Shown: positions 25,441-38,382, counted from the stretch's first letter. The stretch: 64,000 nt of DNA from Doris montereyensis (GCA_037039925.1 JAXRKP010000347.1:5001-69000); one strand, 5' to 3'. Notes: generated by a model from the sequence alone, not told the origin. Program-made: numbers and translations.

Positions 25441-25895
25441 CTTGCCGTATAGATAATGCAGCGATGTATCGAAACATCCATAAATTATAAGACATAATCC
25501 GCTACCTGTCTGTTTGTTGGCTTGTTTTGGCAGTGTGCCATCTGAGCAACAAATAAATGGCCGCCAGCCCTAAAGGACACGCGACCTAGACAGAAAGGAG
25601 AGGCGGAAAAATGGTCCATCCCTAATCCGCGCACTAATTCCTCGTCTGACATGGCGTCTGCCTCGCCTGCCTATCAAATTAATCTCCTTGGTGATTGAGA
25701 CTATCTTGACGGAAGAGCAAATTCTTTTTGGGCCATTTATCATTTTTAATCTCTGTGATTGAGACTGTCTTTACGGAGTGATTTTTGTGTGTGTGGCCGG
25801 CCATATGCGCGCTGAAGTAAGAAATCGGTGTCAATTTTTTTTAAAAGACGTAATTCTTTTACTTCAATCCACGTCACTAGGTCATACATCCTTTG
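25441..25895. other. Complex non-repetitive island, possible conserved non-coding element
   Basis: About 400 bp of high-complexity sequence without coding frame or repeat character. GGTGATTGAGACTATCTTGACGG is echoed about 60 bp further on by GTGATTGAGACTGTCTTTACGG (25690-25720 and 25755-25777). It contains CATCTG E-box and ACAAATAAA Sox/Fox-like words, which alone prove nothing. Confidence 0.35.
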
Positions 25896-25899
25896 TGAA

Positions 25900-26590
25900 C
25901 AAATGTAAAAGCTGTAAAAATGACTGTAAAAGATGTAAAAGCTGTAAAAGCTGTAAAATCTGTAAAAGCTATAAAAACTGTAAAATCTGTAAAATCTGTA
26001 AAAGCTATAAAAGCTGTAAAAGCTATAAAAGCTGTAAAAAGCTATAAAAGCTGTAAAAGCTATAAAAGCTGTAAAAGCTATAAAAGGTGTAAAATCTGTA
26101 AAAAAAACTATAAAAGCTGTAAAAGTTATAAAAGCTATAAAACGTGTAAAAGCTGTAAAATATGTAAAATATATAAAAGCTGTAAAAGCTATAAAAGCTG
26201 TAAAAGCTATAAAAGCTATAAAAGCTGTAAAAGCTGTAAAAACTGTAAAAGCTGTAAAAGCTGTAAAAGCTATAAAAGCTGTAAAATCTGTAAAAGCTAT
26301 AAAAACTGAAAAAGCTGTAAAATCTGTAAAAGCTATAAAAGCTGTAAAAAAATGTAAAAGCTATAAAAGCTGTAAAAGCTATATAAAAGCTGTAAAATCT
26401 GTAAAAGCTATAAAAGCTGTAAAATCTGTAAAAGCTATAAAAGCTGTAAAATCTGTAAAAGCTGTAAAAGCTGTAAAAGCTGTAAAATCTGTAAAAGCTA
26501 TAAAAGCTGTAAAATCTGTAAAAGTTGTAAAAGCTAAAATAAAATCTGTAAAAGCTGTAAAAGCTATAAAAGCTATAAAAGCTGTAAAAC
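25900..26590. repeat. 9-bp minisatellite TGTAAAAGC / TATAAAAGC, ~690 bp
   Basis: About 75 units of T(G/A)TAAAAGC with CTG/CTA alternation. Because 9 is a multiple of 3, it yields periodic Lys-Ala-Val or Phe-Tyr-Ser frames that are not genes. Confidence 0.97.
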
Positions 26591-26764
26591 GTTTGCATTT
26601 CATTGAATAATTGTCAATAACATTACTATTAAAAAATTGCTATTTATTATGAGGGAGTAAGGAGTTCATGGCTAATTTTAATTCTTATTTGCCATCAAAG
26701 TTAACGGAAGATCTTTTTAAGTTATTTCGCTACATTCAAAAAAAGATCTGGATTTATGTTTTTA
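26591..26764. other. AT-rich spacer
   Basis: Unique sequence between two arrays. No gene is seen. Confidence 0.6.
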
Positions 26765-27465
26765 ATTGAGGTGCGATAATACTTTTAAAATGAGGTCCAA
26801 TAATACTTTTAAAGTGAGGTAAAATAATACTTTTATATTGATGTACAATAATACCTTAAAATTGAGGTGCAATAATACTTTTAAATTGAGGTAGAATAAT
26901 ACCTTAAAATTGAGGTGCAATAATACTTTTAAATCGAGGTGCAATTATACCTTAAAATTGAGGTACAATAATACTTTTAAATAGAAGTGCAATAATAATT
27001 CTAAATTCAGGTAGAATAATACTTTTAAATTGAAGTGCAGTGATACTTTTAAATTGAGGTGCAATAATATTTTTAAATTGAGGTATAATAATACCTTAAA
27101 ATTGAGATACAATAATATTTTTAAATTGAGTGGCAATAATGCTTTTAAATTGAGGTACAAAAATACCTCAAAATTGAGGTGCAATAATACTTTTAAATTG
27201 AAGTGCAATAATACCTTAAAATTGAGGTACAATAATACTTTTTAATTGAGGTGCAATAATACTTTTGAATTGAAGTGCAATAATGCTTTTGAATTGAGGT
27301 GCAATAATACTTTTGAATTGAGGTGCAATAATACTTTTGAATTGAGGTGCAATAACACTTTTAAATTGAGGTGCAATAATACTTTTAAATTGAAGTCCAA
27401 TAATACTTTTTGAATTGAGGTGCAATAATACGTTTAAATTGAGGTGCAATAATACTTTTACATTT
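26765..27465. repeat. 24-bp minisatellite, ATAATACTTTTAAATTGAGG type
   Basis: About 29 tandem units of about 24 bp. Early units vary more than those at 27250-27440, where TTGAATTGAGGTGCAATAAT is nearly uniform, suggesting more recent homogenisation there. Confidence 0.96.
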
Positions 27466-27737
27466 TCTGCTTTTGTATTATTAATTCTTTAATTACAGCA
27501 AGGTTGGTGGGGGGGTAGGCGGTAGGGATGGAGGCATTGTTGGGGATAGTAATAGATCTACTTCCGGTGTCACATTGACATGGTCAAAATAGCTAGTGGG
27601 TTTATTTCAGCAACATGGGATAAAGAGGAAGCTTACTTTGAATCTCATTTGACCTGTCTGGCCAGGTTTCTCAGTCCTATCATCCAATAGTCCCCCCCCG
27701 AAATAAACATCAGCTTCTTTAACCCCTGCATGTTTAA
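27466..27737. other. Spacer between arrays
   Basis: Unique sequence with G-rich patches. No gene is seen. Confidence 0.5.
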
Positions 27738-28745
27738 GGGGAAAATATTGAAAGCCAGCCGATAGCAGTGCCATTTGGGTACAATGAGAGAGTATTGAAA
27801 ACCAGCTGATAGCAGCGACATTTGGGTAAAAAGACAAAGTATTGAAAGCCAGCCGATAGCAGTGCCATTTGGGTAAAAAATATACACTATTGAAAGCCAG
27901 CCGATAGCAATGCCATTTGGGTAAAATGACAAAGTATTGAAAGCCAGCCTATAGCAGTGCCATTTGGGTAAAAAGATAAAGTATTGAAAGCCAGCCGATA
28001 GCAGTGCCATTTGGGTAAAATGACAAAGTATTGAAAGCCAGCCTATAGCAGTGCCATTTGGGTAAAATGACAAAATATTGAAAACCAGCCGATAGCAGTG
28101 CCATTTGGGTAAAAATATAAACTATTGAAAGCCAGCCGATAGCAATGCCATTTGGGTAAAATGGCAAAGTATTGAAAGCCAGCCTATAGCAGTGCCATTT
28201 GGGTAAAAAGATAAAGTATTGAAAGCCAGCCGATAGCAGTGCCATTTGGGTAAAAGGACAAAGTATTGAAAGCCAGCCGATAGCAGTGCCATTTTGGGTA
28301 AAAAAGTGACAGAGTATTGAAAGCCAGCCGATAGCAGTGCCATTTGGGTAAAATCACAAAGTATTGAAAGCCAGCCGATAGCAGTGCCATTTGGGTAAAA
28401 TGACAAAGTATTGAAAACCAGCCGATAGCAGTGCCATTTTGGGTAAAATGACAGAGTATTGAAAACCAGCCTATAGCAGTGCCATTTGGGTAAAATGACA
28501 GAGTATTGAAAACCAGCCGATAGCAGTGCCATTTGGGTAAAATTACAGAGTATTGAAAGCCAGCCGATAACAGTGCCATTTGGGTAAAATGACAAAGTAT
28601 TGAAAACCAGCCGATAGCAATGCCATTTGGGTAAAATGACAGAGTATTGAAAAGCCAGCCTATAGAAGTGCCATTTGAGTAAAATGACAGAGTATTGAAA
28701 GCCAGCCTATAGCAATGCCATTTGCGTAAAATGATACAGTATTAG
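27738..28745. repeat. 47-bp minisatellite, ~21 units
   Basis: The unit joins AAGTATTGAAAGCCAGCCGA, TAGCAGTGCCATTTGGGTAA and a short AATGAC-like end. A period of 47 rotates through all three frames without stops on the minus strand, which produces long artificial proteins. Confidence 0.97.
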
Positions 28746-28974
28746 TCATCAGAGGATAATGCTGACATTTAAAATCTGCCTCTTATCCTCATCACATTGT
28801 CCTCATTCATAAAAGGGATTTTCAATAGTTTGTAAAGAGGAGATGCTCATTGTGTAGTTTTTTAACCTCCTACTTCCATACCTCCCTTAAAACATCTTCT
28901 ATTTCAAGTTGTTAGTGTGTTTCTCTTGTTTTACATGCAACCGCTTGATCTGAGCTCTCTTAATTTCCTTTGGT
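28746..28974. other. Spacer between array and SINE
   Basis: No gene is seen. Confidence 0.5.
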
Positions 28975-29275
28975 TTTTATTTGATTTGATTCACCCACAT
29001 CCACAATTAAGGTGATCTCGGGGATTTTTGGTCGGATTGTTAACTTTGACTGGACTGCCCTTTAAACAGTCAAGGGATTTTTAACTTGTTCACAGTGTTG
29101 TGATCTTTACGAGACCTCTTTTTATCATCCGTCTCCGATGGGACTAGGAGTCGATCCACCTACCTGATCGGGGGAGATTTTACTCAAAAAACAAAATTTC
29201 AACAGTTGGCGGGCCTCGAACCCACTATCTTTGGGTTGAGAGGCCAACACCTTGTCTCTGACCTACTGCGTCCCC
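28975..29275 (-). mobile_element. SINE family 1, full copy, reverse
   Basis: The 3' end (CACCCACATCCACAATTAAG) is at left and the tRNA-like head is at right, with box B as CGGGCCTCGAACCCAC on the plus strand (29210-29225). Confidence 0.82.
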
Positions 29276-29317
29276 CAAGCTATTTGCTGTATGAGTGTAT
29301 GTTTGATAACGATGTCT

Positions 29318-31070
29318 CACACATTATAGACAAAAACGAAAACTTCATCTCACTATTATGTCTGAACAAATTAGACAAAAACGAAAACTCTATCTCACTA
29401 TTATGTCTGAACAAATTAGACAAAAACGAAAACTCCATCTCACTATTATGTGAACAAATTGGAAAACTCCAAATGTTAGACAAAAAACGAAAACTCCATC
29501 TCACTATTATGTCTGAACAAATTAGACAAAAACGAAAAACTCTATCTCACTATTATGTCTGAACAAATTAGACAAAAAACGAAAAACTCCATCTCACTTT
29601 TATGTCTGAACAAATTTAGACAAAAACGAAAACTCCATCTCACTATTATGTCTGAACAAATTAGACAAAAACGAAAACTCCATCTCATTATCATGTCTGA
29701 ACAAATTAGACAAAAACGAAAACTCTATCTCATTATTATGTCTCCACAGATTATAGACAAAAACGAAAACTCTATCTCATTATCATGTCTGAACAAATTA
29801 GACAAAAAAAAAACGAAAACTCCTATCTCATTATTATGTCTCCACACATTATAGACAAAAACGAAAACTCTATCTCATTATCATGTCTCCACACATTGTA
29901 GACAAAACAAAAACTCTATCTCATTATCATGTCTCCACACATTATAGACAAAAACGAAAACTCTATCTCATTATCATGTCTCCACACATTATAGACAAAA
30001 ACGAAAACTCTATCTCATTATCATGTCTCCACACATTATAGACAAAAACGAAAACTCTATCTCATTATCATGTCTCCACACATTATAGACAAAAACGAAA
30101 ACTCTATCTCATTATCATGTCTCCACACATTGTAGACAAAAACGAAAACTCTATCTCATTATCATGTCTCCACACATTATAGACAAAAACGAAAAACTCT
30201 ATCTCATTATCATGTCTCCACACATTATAGACAAAAACGAAAAACTCTATCTCATTATCATGTCTCCACACATTATAGACAAAAACGAAAACTCTATCTC
30301 ATTATCATGTCTCCACACATTATAGACAAAAACGAAAACTCTATCTCATTATCATTATCATGTCTCCACACATTGTAGACAAAAACGAAAACTCTATCTC
30401 ATTATCATGTCTCCACACATTGTAGACAAAAAAAACGAAAATTATAGACAAAAACGAAAACTCTATCTCATTATCATGTCTCTAGACAAAACGAAAAAAC
30501 TCTATCTCATTATCATGTCTATTCTCATTAGACAAAAACGAAAACTCTATCTCATTATCATGTCTCCACACATTGTAGACAAAAACGAAAACTCTATCTC
30601 ATTATCACGTCTCCACACATTATAGACAAAAACGAAAACTCTATCTCATTATCATGTCTCCACAAATTATAGACAAAAACGAAAACTCTATCTCATTATC
30701 ATGTCTCCACAAAAACATTCATTAGACAAAAACGAAAACTCTATCTCATTATCATGTCTCCATACATTGTAGACAAAAACGAAAACTCTATCTCATTATC
30801 ATGTCTCCACACATTGTAGACAAAAACGAAAACTCTATCTCATTATCATTCCACACATAGACAAAAACGAAAAAAATCTCATTATCATGTCTCCACACAT
30901 TATAGACAAAAACGAAAAATCTTCTATCTCATTATCATATTTCCACACATTATAGACAAAAACGAAAACTCTATCTCATTATCATGTCTCCAAACATTAT
31001 AGACAAAAACGAAAACTCTATCTCATTATCATGTCTCCACACATTATAGACAAAAACGAAAACTCCATCT
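29318..31070. repeat. 45/47-bp minisatellite, ~37 units, two subfamilies
   Basis: The core TAGACAAAAACGAAAACTC plus TATCTCATTATCATGTCT is constant. Units at 29318-29740 end in GAACAAAT (45 bp). Later ones end in CCACACATTA (47 bp). The switch is sharp near 29740. Confidence 0.97.
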
Positions 31071-31301
31071 TACTATTCGATCGTATTTTGAGAATTTATC
31101 CTGACGACCCACTAGAATATTCTTCCAGGAATCATCAACTTGACTATTAACCATCACAGTGACACTAGTGACAGACAGTTACAATTCTTCACGTACTGGT
31201 ACTTGGAAGAAAGTGTCAGAATCTGACAAATACCTTTTACTCCCTGCCTTGTGTACATCTAAAATCTGGTCAAGATAAAGCCAATCAGGACCATTCAATC
31301 A
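31071..31301. other. Spacer between arrays
   Basis: Unique sequence. No gene is seen. Confidence 0.5.
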
Positions 31302-32160
31302 CGTGGAAGTACACATCAGCTGAGACTGCTGGGAGAGACAAGATTGTAGACCAGATGGATATTAAACATCTTGTGTACATCAGCTGAGACTGCTGGGAGA
31401 GACAGAATATAGACCAGATGATACGAAACATCTTGTGTACATCAGCTGAGACTGCTGGGAGAGACAGATTATAGACCAGATGATACGAAACATCTTGTGT
31501 ACATCAGCTGAGATTGCTGGGAGAGACAGATTATAGACCAGATGATATCAAACATCTTTTGTACATCAGCTGAGACTGCTGGGAGAGACAGATTATAGAC
31601 CAGATGATATTAAACATCTTTTGTACATCAGCTGAGACTGCTGGGAGAGACAGATTATAGACCAGATGATATTAAACATCTTGTGTACATCAGCTGAGAC
31701 TGCTGGGAGAGACAGATTATAGACCAGATGATACCAAACATCTTGTGTACATCAGCTGAGACTGCTGGGAGAGACAGAATATAGACCAGATGATACGAAA
31801 CATCTTGTGTACATCAGCTGAGATTGCTGGGAGAGACAGATTATAGACCAGATGATATCAAACATCTTTTGTACATCAGCTGAGATGCTGGGAGAGACAG
31901 AATATAGACCAGATGATATCAAACATCTTTTGTACATCAGCTTACATTCTGTGGGAGAGACAGATTATAGACCAGATGATATCAAATGAGATCAGATTTT
32001 GTACCAAACATCTTGTGTATCAGCTGAGACTGCTGGGAGAGACAGGGAGATGGATATTAAAACAGATTATAGACCAGATGATATCAAACATCTTTTGTAC
32101 ATCGCCTGAGACTGCTAGATGAGAGACAGATTATCGACCAGGTGATATCAAACATCTTGT
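31302..32160. repeat. 62-bp minisatellite, ~13 units
   Basis: The unit contains GTACATCAGCTGAGACTGCT, GGGAGAGACAGATTATAGAC and CAGATGATATCAAACATCTT. Units before 31880 are regular; after that they are rearranged with partial units. Confidence 0.96.
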
Positions 32161-32585
32161 GAATAAATCAACAGCATGCTCAGCACTTGTGACCCCGGAC
32201 ACCCAGCGACCAGGATCAATGACTGAGTTGACTCCTTGAATCTCAAAGTCGCGGTTGGCAACGACACACTTCTATCCCTTGGCATTACATTGCACAACTT
32301 TGAATCTAGTTGAGGGTGATCACGGAATTGATATGACAACAATATTACTATTATGTGCAATTCAACTCCCAGGATTCTTCTATTAATTCTAGCAGTCTCG
32401 CACTTACAATAGACGGGTACCCATCAATTCTAAAGGGGGTCATGTGATATGCTTCACTGGAGCCAGCCGTGCCCTTTAAAAAAATATATATAGTATAGAT
32501 ATTAAAATGTAACGATCGGAGAAAGCCTCACCTCACCACATTCCATGATTTTCAGATATACGTGGTATATACTATATTATTATCA
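32161..32585. other. No gene seen
   Basis: Unique sequence without coding signal. Confidence 0.45.
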
Positions 32586-32589
32586 TTAA

Positions 32590-32935
32590 ATTAGTATGTG
32601 GGCTACAACCATAGCCCTTTTCAGAAACAACGTAAAACTTGTAGTCCATAATAATATCCCGTACGAGTGCAGTCTCCCGATTGTACATCATTTATTATTC
32701 TCCAATAGGCCACGTCATTCAAAGTCCTTCCAATTCCAACTCCCTGGAGAGCATACAGTACAGCAGCCGTTTAGGCGCTTCGTACAAGATATTTCTCTAC
32801 CTAAAGCTGAGTATCACTCACACCTGAGTTAAGTGAGGAAAGCAGGGTGAAGTGTCTTTCCTAAGAGTAAGAGTACAACGTTGAGAAAAAACCCATCTAG
32901 GCCAGACATGGGGTTTGAACCAGAGACGGGGAAAC
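32590..32935 (-). mobile_element. SINE family 2, reverse copy
   Basis: The right end on the plus strand is GGGGTTTGAACCAGAGAC, a box B in reverse, preceded by the body (CTTAAC/ACTTCACCCTGCTTTCC on the minus strand) ending near 32600. It matches 34235-34665 in the opposite orientation. The ACTCTTAGGAAAGACACTTC type of body is widespread in marine invertebrate SINEs. Confidence 0.75.
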
Positions 32936-34234
32936 AATTCATATTTTTTCAATAATTACACGTCATTTCTAGTAGAAGAATTCTTCGACTGAAGACGATC
33001 TTGGGATCATTTATAAACCTACATGCAAAATATGGTTACTCTTCGTAGCCTGGCAACAGAGCCTTTGGCGTACAAAAAACGATCAACTGAGAATGAGAAT
33101 TGTATTTTATACATTTACGTAGATTTGGATTATGAAACGCTGAATCAGATTTTTATGTGGCAATCGAAAGTTTTGAAAATTTGCACACTGGCTCAAATTC
33201 AGACGAACAGTTGCATGGCTCTATTCACTTTCATTCATTCGATGAATTGAGAAATGCATGAATTTCATATATTATTAGCCTACCAATGGGAACTAAAGCA
33301 ACGCCATGGTTTTATATAATGTTTACGAACCGGAAACGACCTGATAAAGACTCACTCGATTTTTTTAAAAAAACTAAACGCAGAACCGAAGCGCTTAAAA
33401 TCGAATAGATCTAAATACAGAGAATCAAAATACCCTAAAGAAAAGAAAGACATTTCAAGGACAATTATTAGGGACAAAAGGGACAGACAGACAGGGAGGG
33501 AGTTGAAGCCTTTTGAGGGCGTCAGCACAGTCATGACGTAGACTAAGATATCTACACCTAGATCTACAACTGACCCCGCCAGAAGTGGACTTCTGTTATC
33601 TAAGCTTGTGATAGTAATAATATAGCTCGATAGGTGAGAAACTGAAAGATAATGCGTTTAGCAAAGTAGTCTTCTGGCGATAGTTAATTTTTTAGAAGGC
33701 TTTCACTAGCTTGGAAACCAAGTAACCTGAGCCAGAAATTTTTCAAGGTTTGGGTTTAAAGTGGCGCTTTAACCACATGTTCCTTGTCCTTTGACGGATT
33801 TCACCTATCAAATTATAATACTGTCATGTGATTACAAAAGAGTTGTTCCCAGTTTTACCGCTCTCATCATTAACCCTTTGAGTTTTCTCAACACATTGCT
33901 ATGATATGGAGGCACATTTCATATTCCAACAAGTGGAAATTGAATACGATTTATAAACTCCATTCCCACTCCATTCAGAATTTGAACAATGGTTGGAAAA
34001 TGTTAAGAAGTTGTGCACTTTGAACATTCCTCATTGCTATGTTGGGATTCGAGTGCCCTGCATTGCTATTGGCCACTCTGATTGGTGTTCACATCTTCAC
34101 ATGCATGTATGTAGTTTGTCATATGAATGTAGAATAATGTATCTAAGCTTAATTATGTCATAAGTTAAAACACCAATTCTTATAAACTGATTTATCCTCA
34201 AGATCATAATGCAATACTATGTATTAGATAAACT
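32936..34234. other. No gene seen between two SINE copies
   Basis: About 1.3 kb of AT-rich sequence without recognisable coding or repeat content. Confidence 0.5.
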
Positions 34235-34670
34235 GGTCTCATTCCCATGGTATACAGCGAAACGATGGTGTTTTGAGTCTGTATTCACGACGACATTGGT
34301 TCAAGTCCCATGGCTGGCCTAGATGTTTTTTCACAACGTTGTACTCTTACTCTTAGGAAATACGCTTCACCCTGCTTTTCTCACTTAACTCAGGTGTGAG
34401 TGATACTCAGCTTTAGGTAGAGAAATATCTTGTACGAAGCGCCTAAACGGCTGCTGTACTGTATGCTCCCAGGGAGTTGGAATTGGAAGGACTTTGAATG
34501 ACGTGGCATATTGTACAAATAATGTACAATCGGGGAGACTGCACTCGTACGGGGATATGGACGATAACTTCATCTTTATCTTTTGCGCTGCTTCTGAAAA
34601 GGGCTATGGTTGTTTTCCAGTCTTTTTTTAAGTACAATTTTGATTTACCTTTTGCCGCCATTTTGAACAG
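34235..34670 (+). mobile_element. SINE family 2, forward copy
   Basis: Box B TTGGTTCAAGTCCCATGG near 34298 is followed by ACGTTGTACTCTTACTCTTAGG-like text, CTTCACCCTGCTTTTCTCAC and CTCAGGTGTGAGTGATAC. A reverse copy lies at 32590-32935. Confidence 0.78.
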
Positions 34671-34891
34671 ATTTTATAAAATTAAAAAAAGTGGCCATCC
34701 TATAGTACCGTTCACACGTATCTGCGTACCCTGGTTACCAAATACTGAATAAAACTAATACATCATGTGTAGACTAATAATATAATAATCGTATTTGATA
34801 TCACCCCGGATGAAACATGCTTGTAAATTGTAATAAATAGTTTTACTATTAGTATTCTCATCGAGAAGGGAGATTCAGATAGAGAAAGGGA
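34671..34891. other. AT-rich spacer
   Basis: No gene is seen. Confidence 0.5.
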
Positions 34892-35130
<239 letters not shown>

Positions 35131-35189
35131 GTGCTTTGTTTCCATGTAATTTACCCATTCACCATATGTGATGATGAATGATCCCAACT

Positions 35190-35365
35190 CCAAGGTGACT
35201 TTGTAGAAAACTTGTATGAAAACAAGGTGAGTTTAAAATGAAAGACTAAACGTGAGAGAATGGCTCAAACTCCAAGGTGACTTGTGACCACTGTCCATAA
35301 AATGAAAGACTAAACGTGAGAGAATGGCTCAAACTCCAAGGTGACTTTGACCACTGTCCATAGGG
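35190..35365. repeat. Short tandem duplication, unit ~66 bp
   Basis: AATGAAAGACTAAACGTGAG and GCTCAAACTCCAAGGTGACT occur in two to three successive units. Confidence 0.7.
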
Positions 35366-35402
35366 GAGACGGGGAGAGAAAAGATATTAATAGGTGTTTT
35401 GA

Positions 35403-35580
35403 GGTTTGTTTTAGTGAAATTTATCCCGTCCACCATATCGGTGATCTCGCGGGCTGGGGGTAAATCAAGAGGTAATACCAAGATGGCAGAAAGGTGGAAG
35501 AGTGACACTAATGACAGCAAAGAAATTGGTTTCATTGAAATTTCTCCCCGTCCACCATATGCGATGATCTACGGTTTTAA
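35403..35580 (+). repeat. Unnamed dispersed repeat (family R), two partial copies
   Basis: Family R begins GAAATTTACCCCGTCCACCA and continues with GGTGATCTCAGGG, GAGGAAACAGCAAGAT, GAAAGAGTGAAAGGAAAGAA and GTAGGACCTACCAGCAGCCC. Here the first copy is nearly complete (35403-35520) and the second is only the start (35521-35580). Confidence 0.75.
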
Positions 35581-35582
35581 AA

Positions 35583-35825
35583 AAAATTTGATTTGATTTC
35601 ATTTATCTACATCAACAACTACGGTGATCTCAGGGTTTTTGGTATGATTTTTAATTTTGCCAGGACTGCCCTGTAAACTGCCAAGGGATCTTTTAAAGCC
35701 CACAGAGTGTTGTGATCTACACAGGACCTCCTTTTTATCGTCCGTCTCTGATGGGACTAGGTGTCGATTTATCTATCTGGACCAGGGGGTAGATTTTGCT
35801 TTTGCCAATCGACCACATTCACCCA
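35583..35825 (-). mobile_element. SINE family 1, reverse, head missing
   Basis: The body and 3' end are intact (CATCAACAACTACGGTGATC; CTGCCAAGGGATCTTTTAAA; CTCTGATGGGACTAGGTGTC). The tRNA-like head is replaced by CAGACAGA microsatellite text. Confidence 0.78.
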
Positions 35826-36004
35826 GACAGACAGACAGACAGACAAACACATGTACACACAATCATTTAACAATCATTTGACACACAGAATACAATTATG
35901 GAAGAAGGAAATAAAAAACAAGAGAGAGTCAATATCAATATCTTTCCATAGTAATCTATTTCAGTAATTATATTTGTCATCATCAATTCGTGGTGACTCA
36001 CCAC

Positions 36005-36058
<54 letters not shown>

Positions 36059-36097
36059 GTAATAATAACAATAACAATAGTAATAATAACAATAGTA

Positions 36098-36152
<55 letters not shown>

Positions 36153-36262
36153 TAATAATAATAATAATAATAATAGTAATAATAACAATAATAATAATAA
36201 CAAAAATAACAATTATAACGATAATAATATTAACAATAATAATAATGATAATAATAACAATA
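36005..36262. repeat. (AAT)n/(AAC)n microsatellite
   Basis: About 255 bp of AAT with AAC and AGT variants. Poly-Asn and poly-Leu frames are artefacts. Confidence 0.97.
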
Positions 36263-36820
36263 TTTATACAATATTCAGGGTAAAAATGATAACAAACACA
36301 TTGAACTTCGATGATGGTGTCAACAACTAAAACGACTGCACCGTGATGGAAGTGGTGATGATGATGGATGATGATGATCGTGGTGATGATGACAAAATGA
36401 TGATGATTATATTATGATCATGGTCGAAATAGTAATAATGATAATAATGCAATGAAAATGGTGATGATGACGATGATCATGATGAAAGGTAATGCCGACG
36501 ACCACGACGAAAAACAACAAATACCTTCATCATTTAAGAAGGACACATTTTTACGAGTGAATGACACCAACTTCAACCAACAAGAGCAACAACATCAAGA
36601 TTAATTTGTACACGGCATCATGTTAATTATATTTTTCTTGATATCCCTGATTATATGACAACAGCCATTGAGTCTTCTTGATAAGGATGGGGCTTTGGGA
36701 GGGGGGAGCATGATAGGGAGAAGGAGAAAGGGAGAGGGAGAAAGGGAGAGGGGGAAGGTGAAAGGGAAAGGCGATGGAAGGGCTGGAGCTATAGAGAGAT
36801 GTGCAGTGATTCATTCATTC
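36263..36820. other. (GAT)n patches and G/A-rich sequence
   Basis: GAT-rich text at 36340-36500 and GGGAGA-rich text at 36690-36780. No gene is seen. Confidence 0.6.
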
Positions 36821-36821
36821 A

Positions 36822-36960
36822 TTCATTGAATTTTACCCCGCACGCCATGATCTCAGAGTAATTTAAGAGGAAACAGCAAGATAGCAGAAGACATAGAGTG
36901 AAAGAGTGAAAGAAAGGAGGTGGATCTACCACACCAGTAGCCGCCTTGTCAATCACGCCC
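36822..36960 (+). repeat. Dispersed repeat family R, copy
   Basis: TTGAATTTTACCCCGCACGC, GAGGAAACAGCAAGATAGCA, GAAAGAGTGAAAGAAAGGAG and CACCAGTAGCC occur in family order. Confidence 0.8.
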
Positions 36961-38346
36961 AGTGCACAGGGAGGCAGGATCTGTGGTAAGTAAAAGTGGA
37001 CACTGGGTGTACTATAATAACAGAAATGAGGGATACTGACTGGAAGGTTGTGTACAAGTTAGGTGGAGGAGTGCTTTATTATTTCTTTGTTTAGTTTTGT
37101 TTGTTTGGGGGTGTGGTTTTTTTGGGGGGGGGGGGGGGGGGGTGTTGTTGGAGGTGAATGATGAAAGATCTAAACATAGCTGCCAACCTTTTCAGAAAAA
37201 AAAAAAAAACACTCCGGTTGTATTGGAAACTGAAATATAATAAATTGCAAGACAGCTGGTAATATTCCAGAAAACAATGATAAGGTAAGTAATAAAAAAT
37301 CTCAGGTCTTTTTGGCGAAATTGTGAAATGTAACGGTGGATTATTGTTTTGATTTTTTTTTTTGCTGTTGACTCAAAATGGTGTCTCCAGACTTTCACTC
37401 TACTTAGCGTTTCATTTTTTTTTAAAATTGAAGAAAAAACAACCCTCAAATATCTAATTTTCATTGTAAATACAGATTTCAGATTGAGAACCAAAACACA
37501 CACTTTATATTATTACTAAATTTTAATGCTTTTTTTTTTTAACGTATTGGTTGGCAGCTATATATATGTATATATGTGAGTGTTGAAGGAAGTGAAAGAA
37601 GTAGAACCTACCAGTAGCATAAAGGTGTAAGGGACAGGGCAGTCATAGAAATGAAGGGGCGCACGGGGAGTGGGAGTAGGTGGGGGGGGGGAGTATGGGA
37701 CTGATGAAACAAAGAGATTGGGGGGGGGGGGGGGGCTATAAAACATGTTATCGCAAAAACGACTGTATAATAATATATATATATATAATATATAATATGT
37801 ACAATTTTGCAAGACAAGTCTTTTATACACATAATTATCGTATCTATCTTCAATTCCTGCCATCATATGCAGTAGTAGCAGCACAGATCAAAGACAATGA
37901 TGATGGTCACGATGATGATGATGATGATGATGATGACAGTGATAACAACCACAACAACAATGACGACAACAGCAGTAGTAGTAACATCAAGTGACCCCAC
38001 AAAAATATTATTATTACTATATAATAAAAATTAGACGTACCAACCACCGCTGTCAATAGCAGATGGTGCAGATATTAATCATTGGGAGGATGGCCATAAT
38101 AAATGTGGTGACGAAGACAATGGCAATGATCATCAATGATGATGATGACAATAACGGTGACCACATTAGTGACGATAATACACAATTATTACAGTTGCAC
38201 TTTTAATCATAACATCAACATTTTTTTAACAATAATAATGACAACATTAATGATAAGGTACTACTAAAAACCAAGGACAGTTTTGTTTTTAACTAAAAGT
38301 TTTTTATATAATAAATTAAAAAAATTATTACTGTGATGATGATGAC

Positions 38347-38382
<36 letters not shown>

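Noticed and set aside
27738..28745. Several open frames of 98-157 codons on the minus strand
   Set aside because: They come from a 47-bp tandem unit that is stop-free in all three frames on that strand. No independent coding evidence.
29318..31070. Regular direct repeats resembling a CRISPR array
   Set aside because: The units are contiguous with no unique spacers, there are no cas genes and the context is clearly animal. It is a minisatellite.
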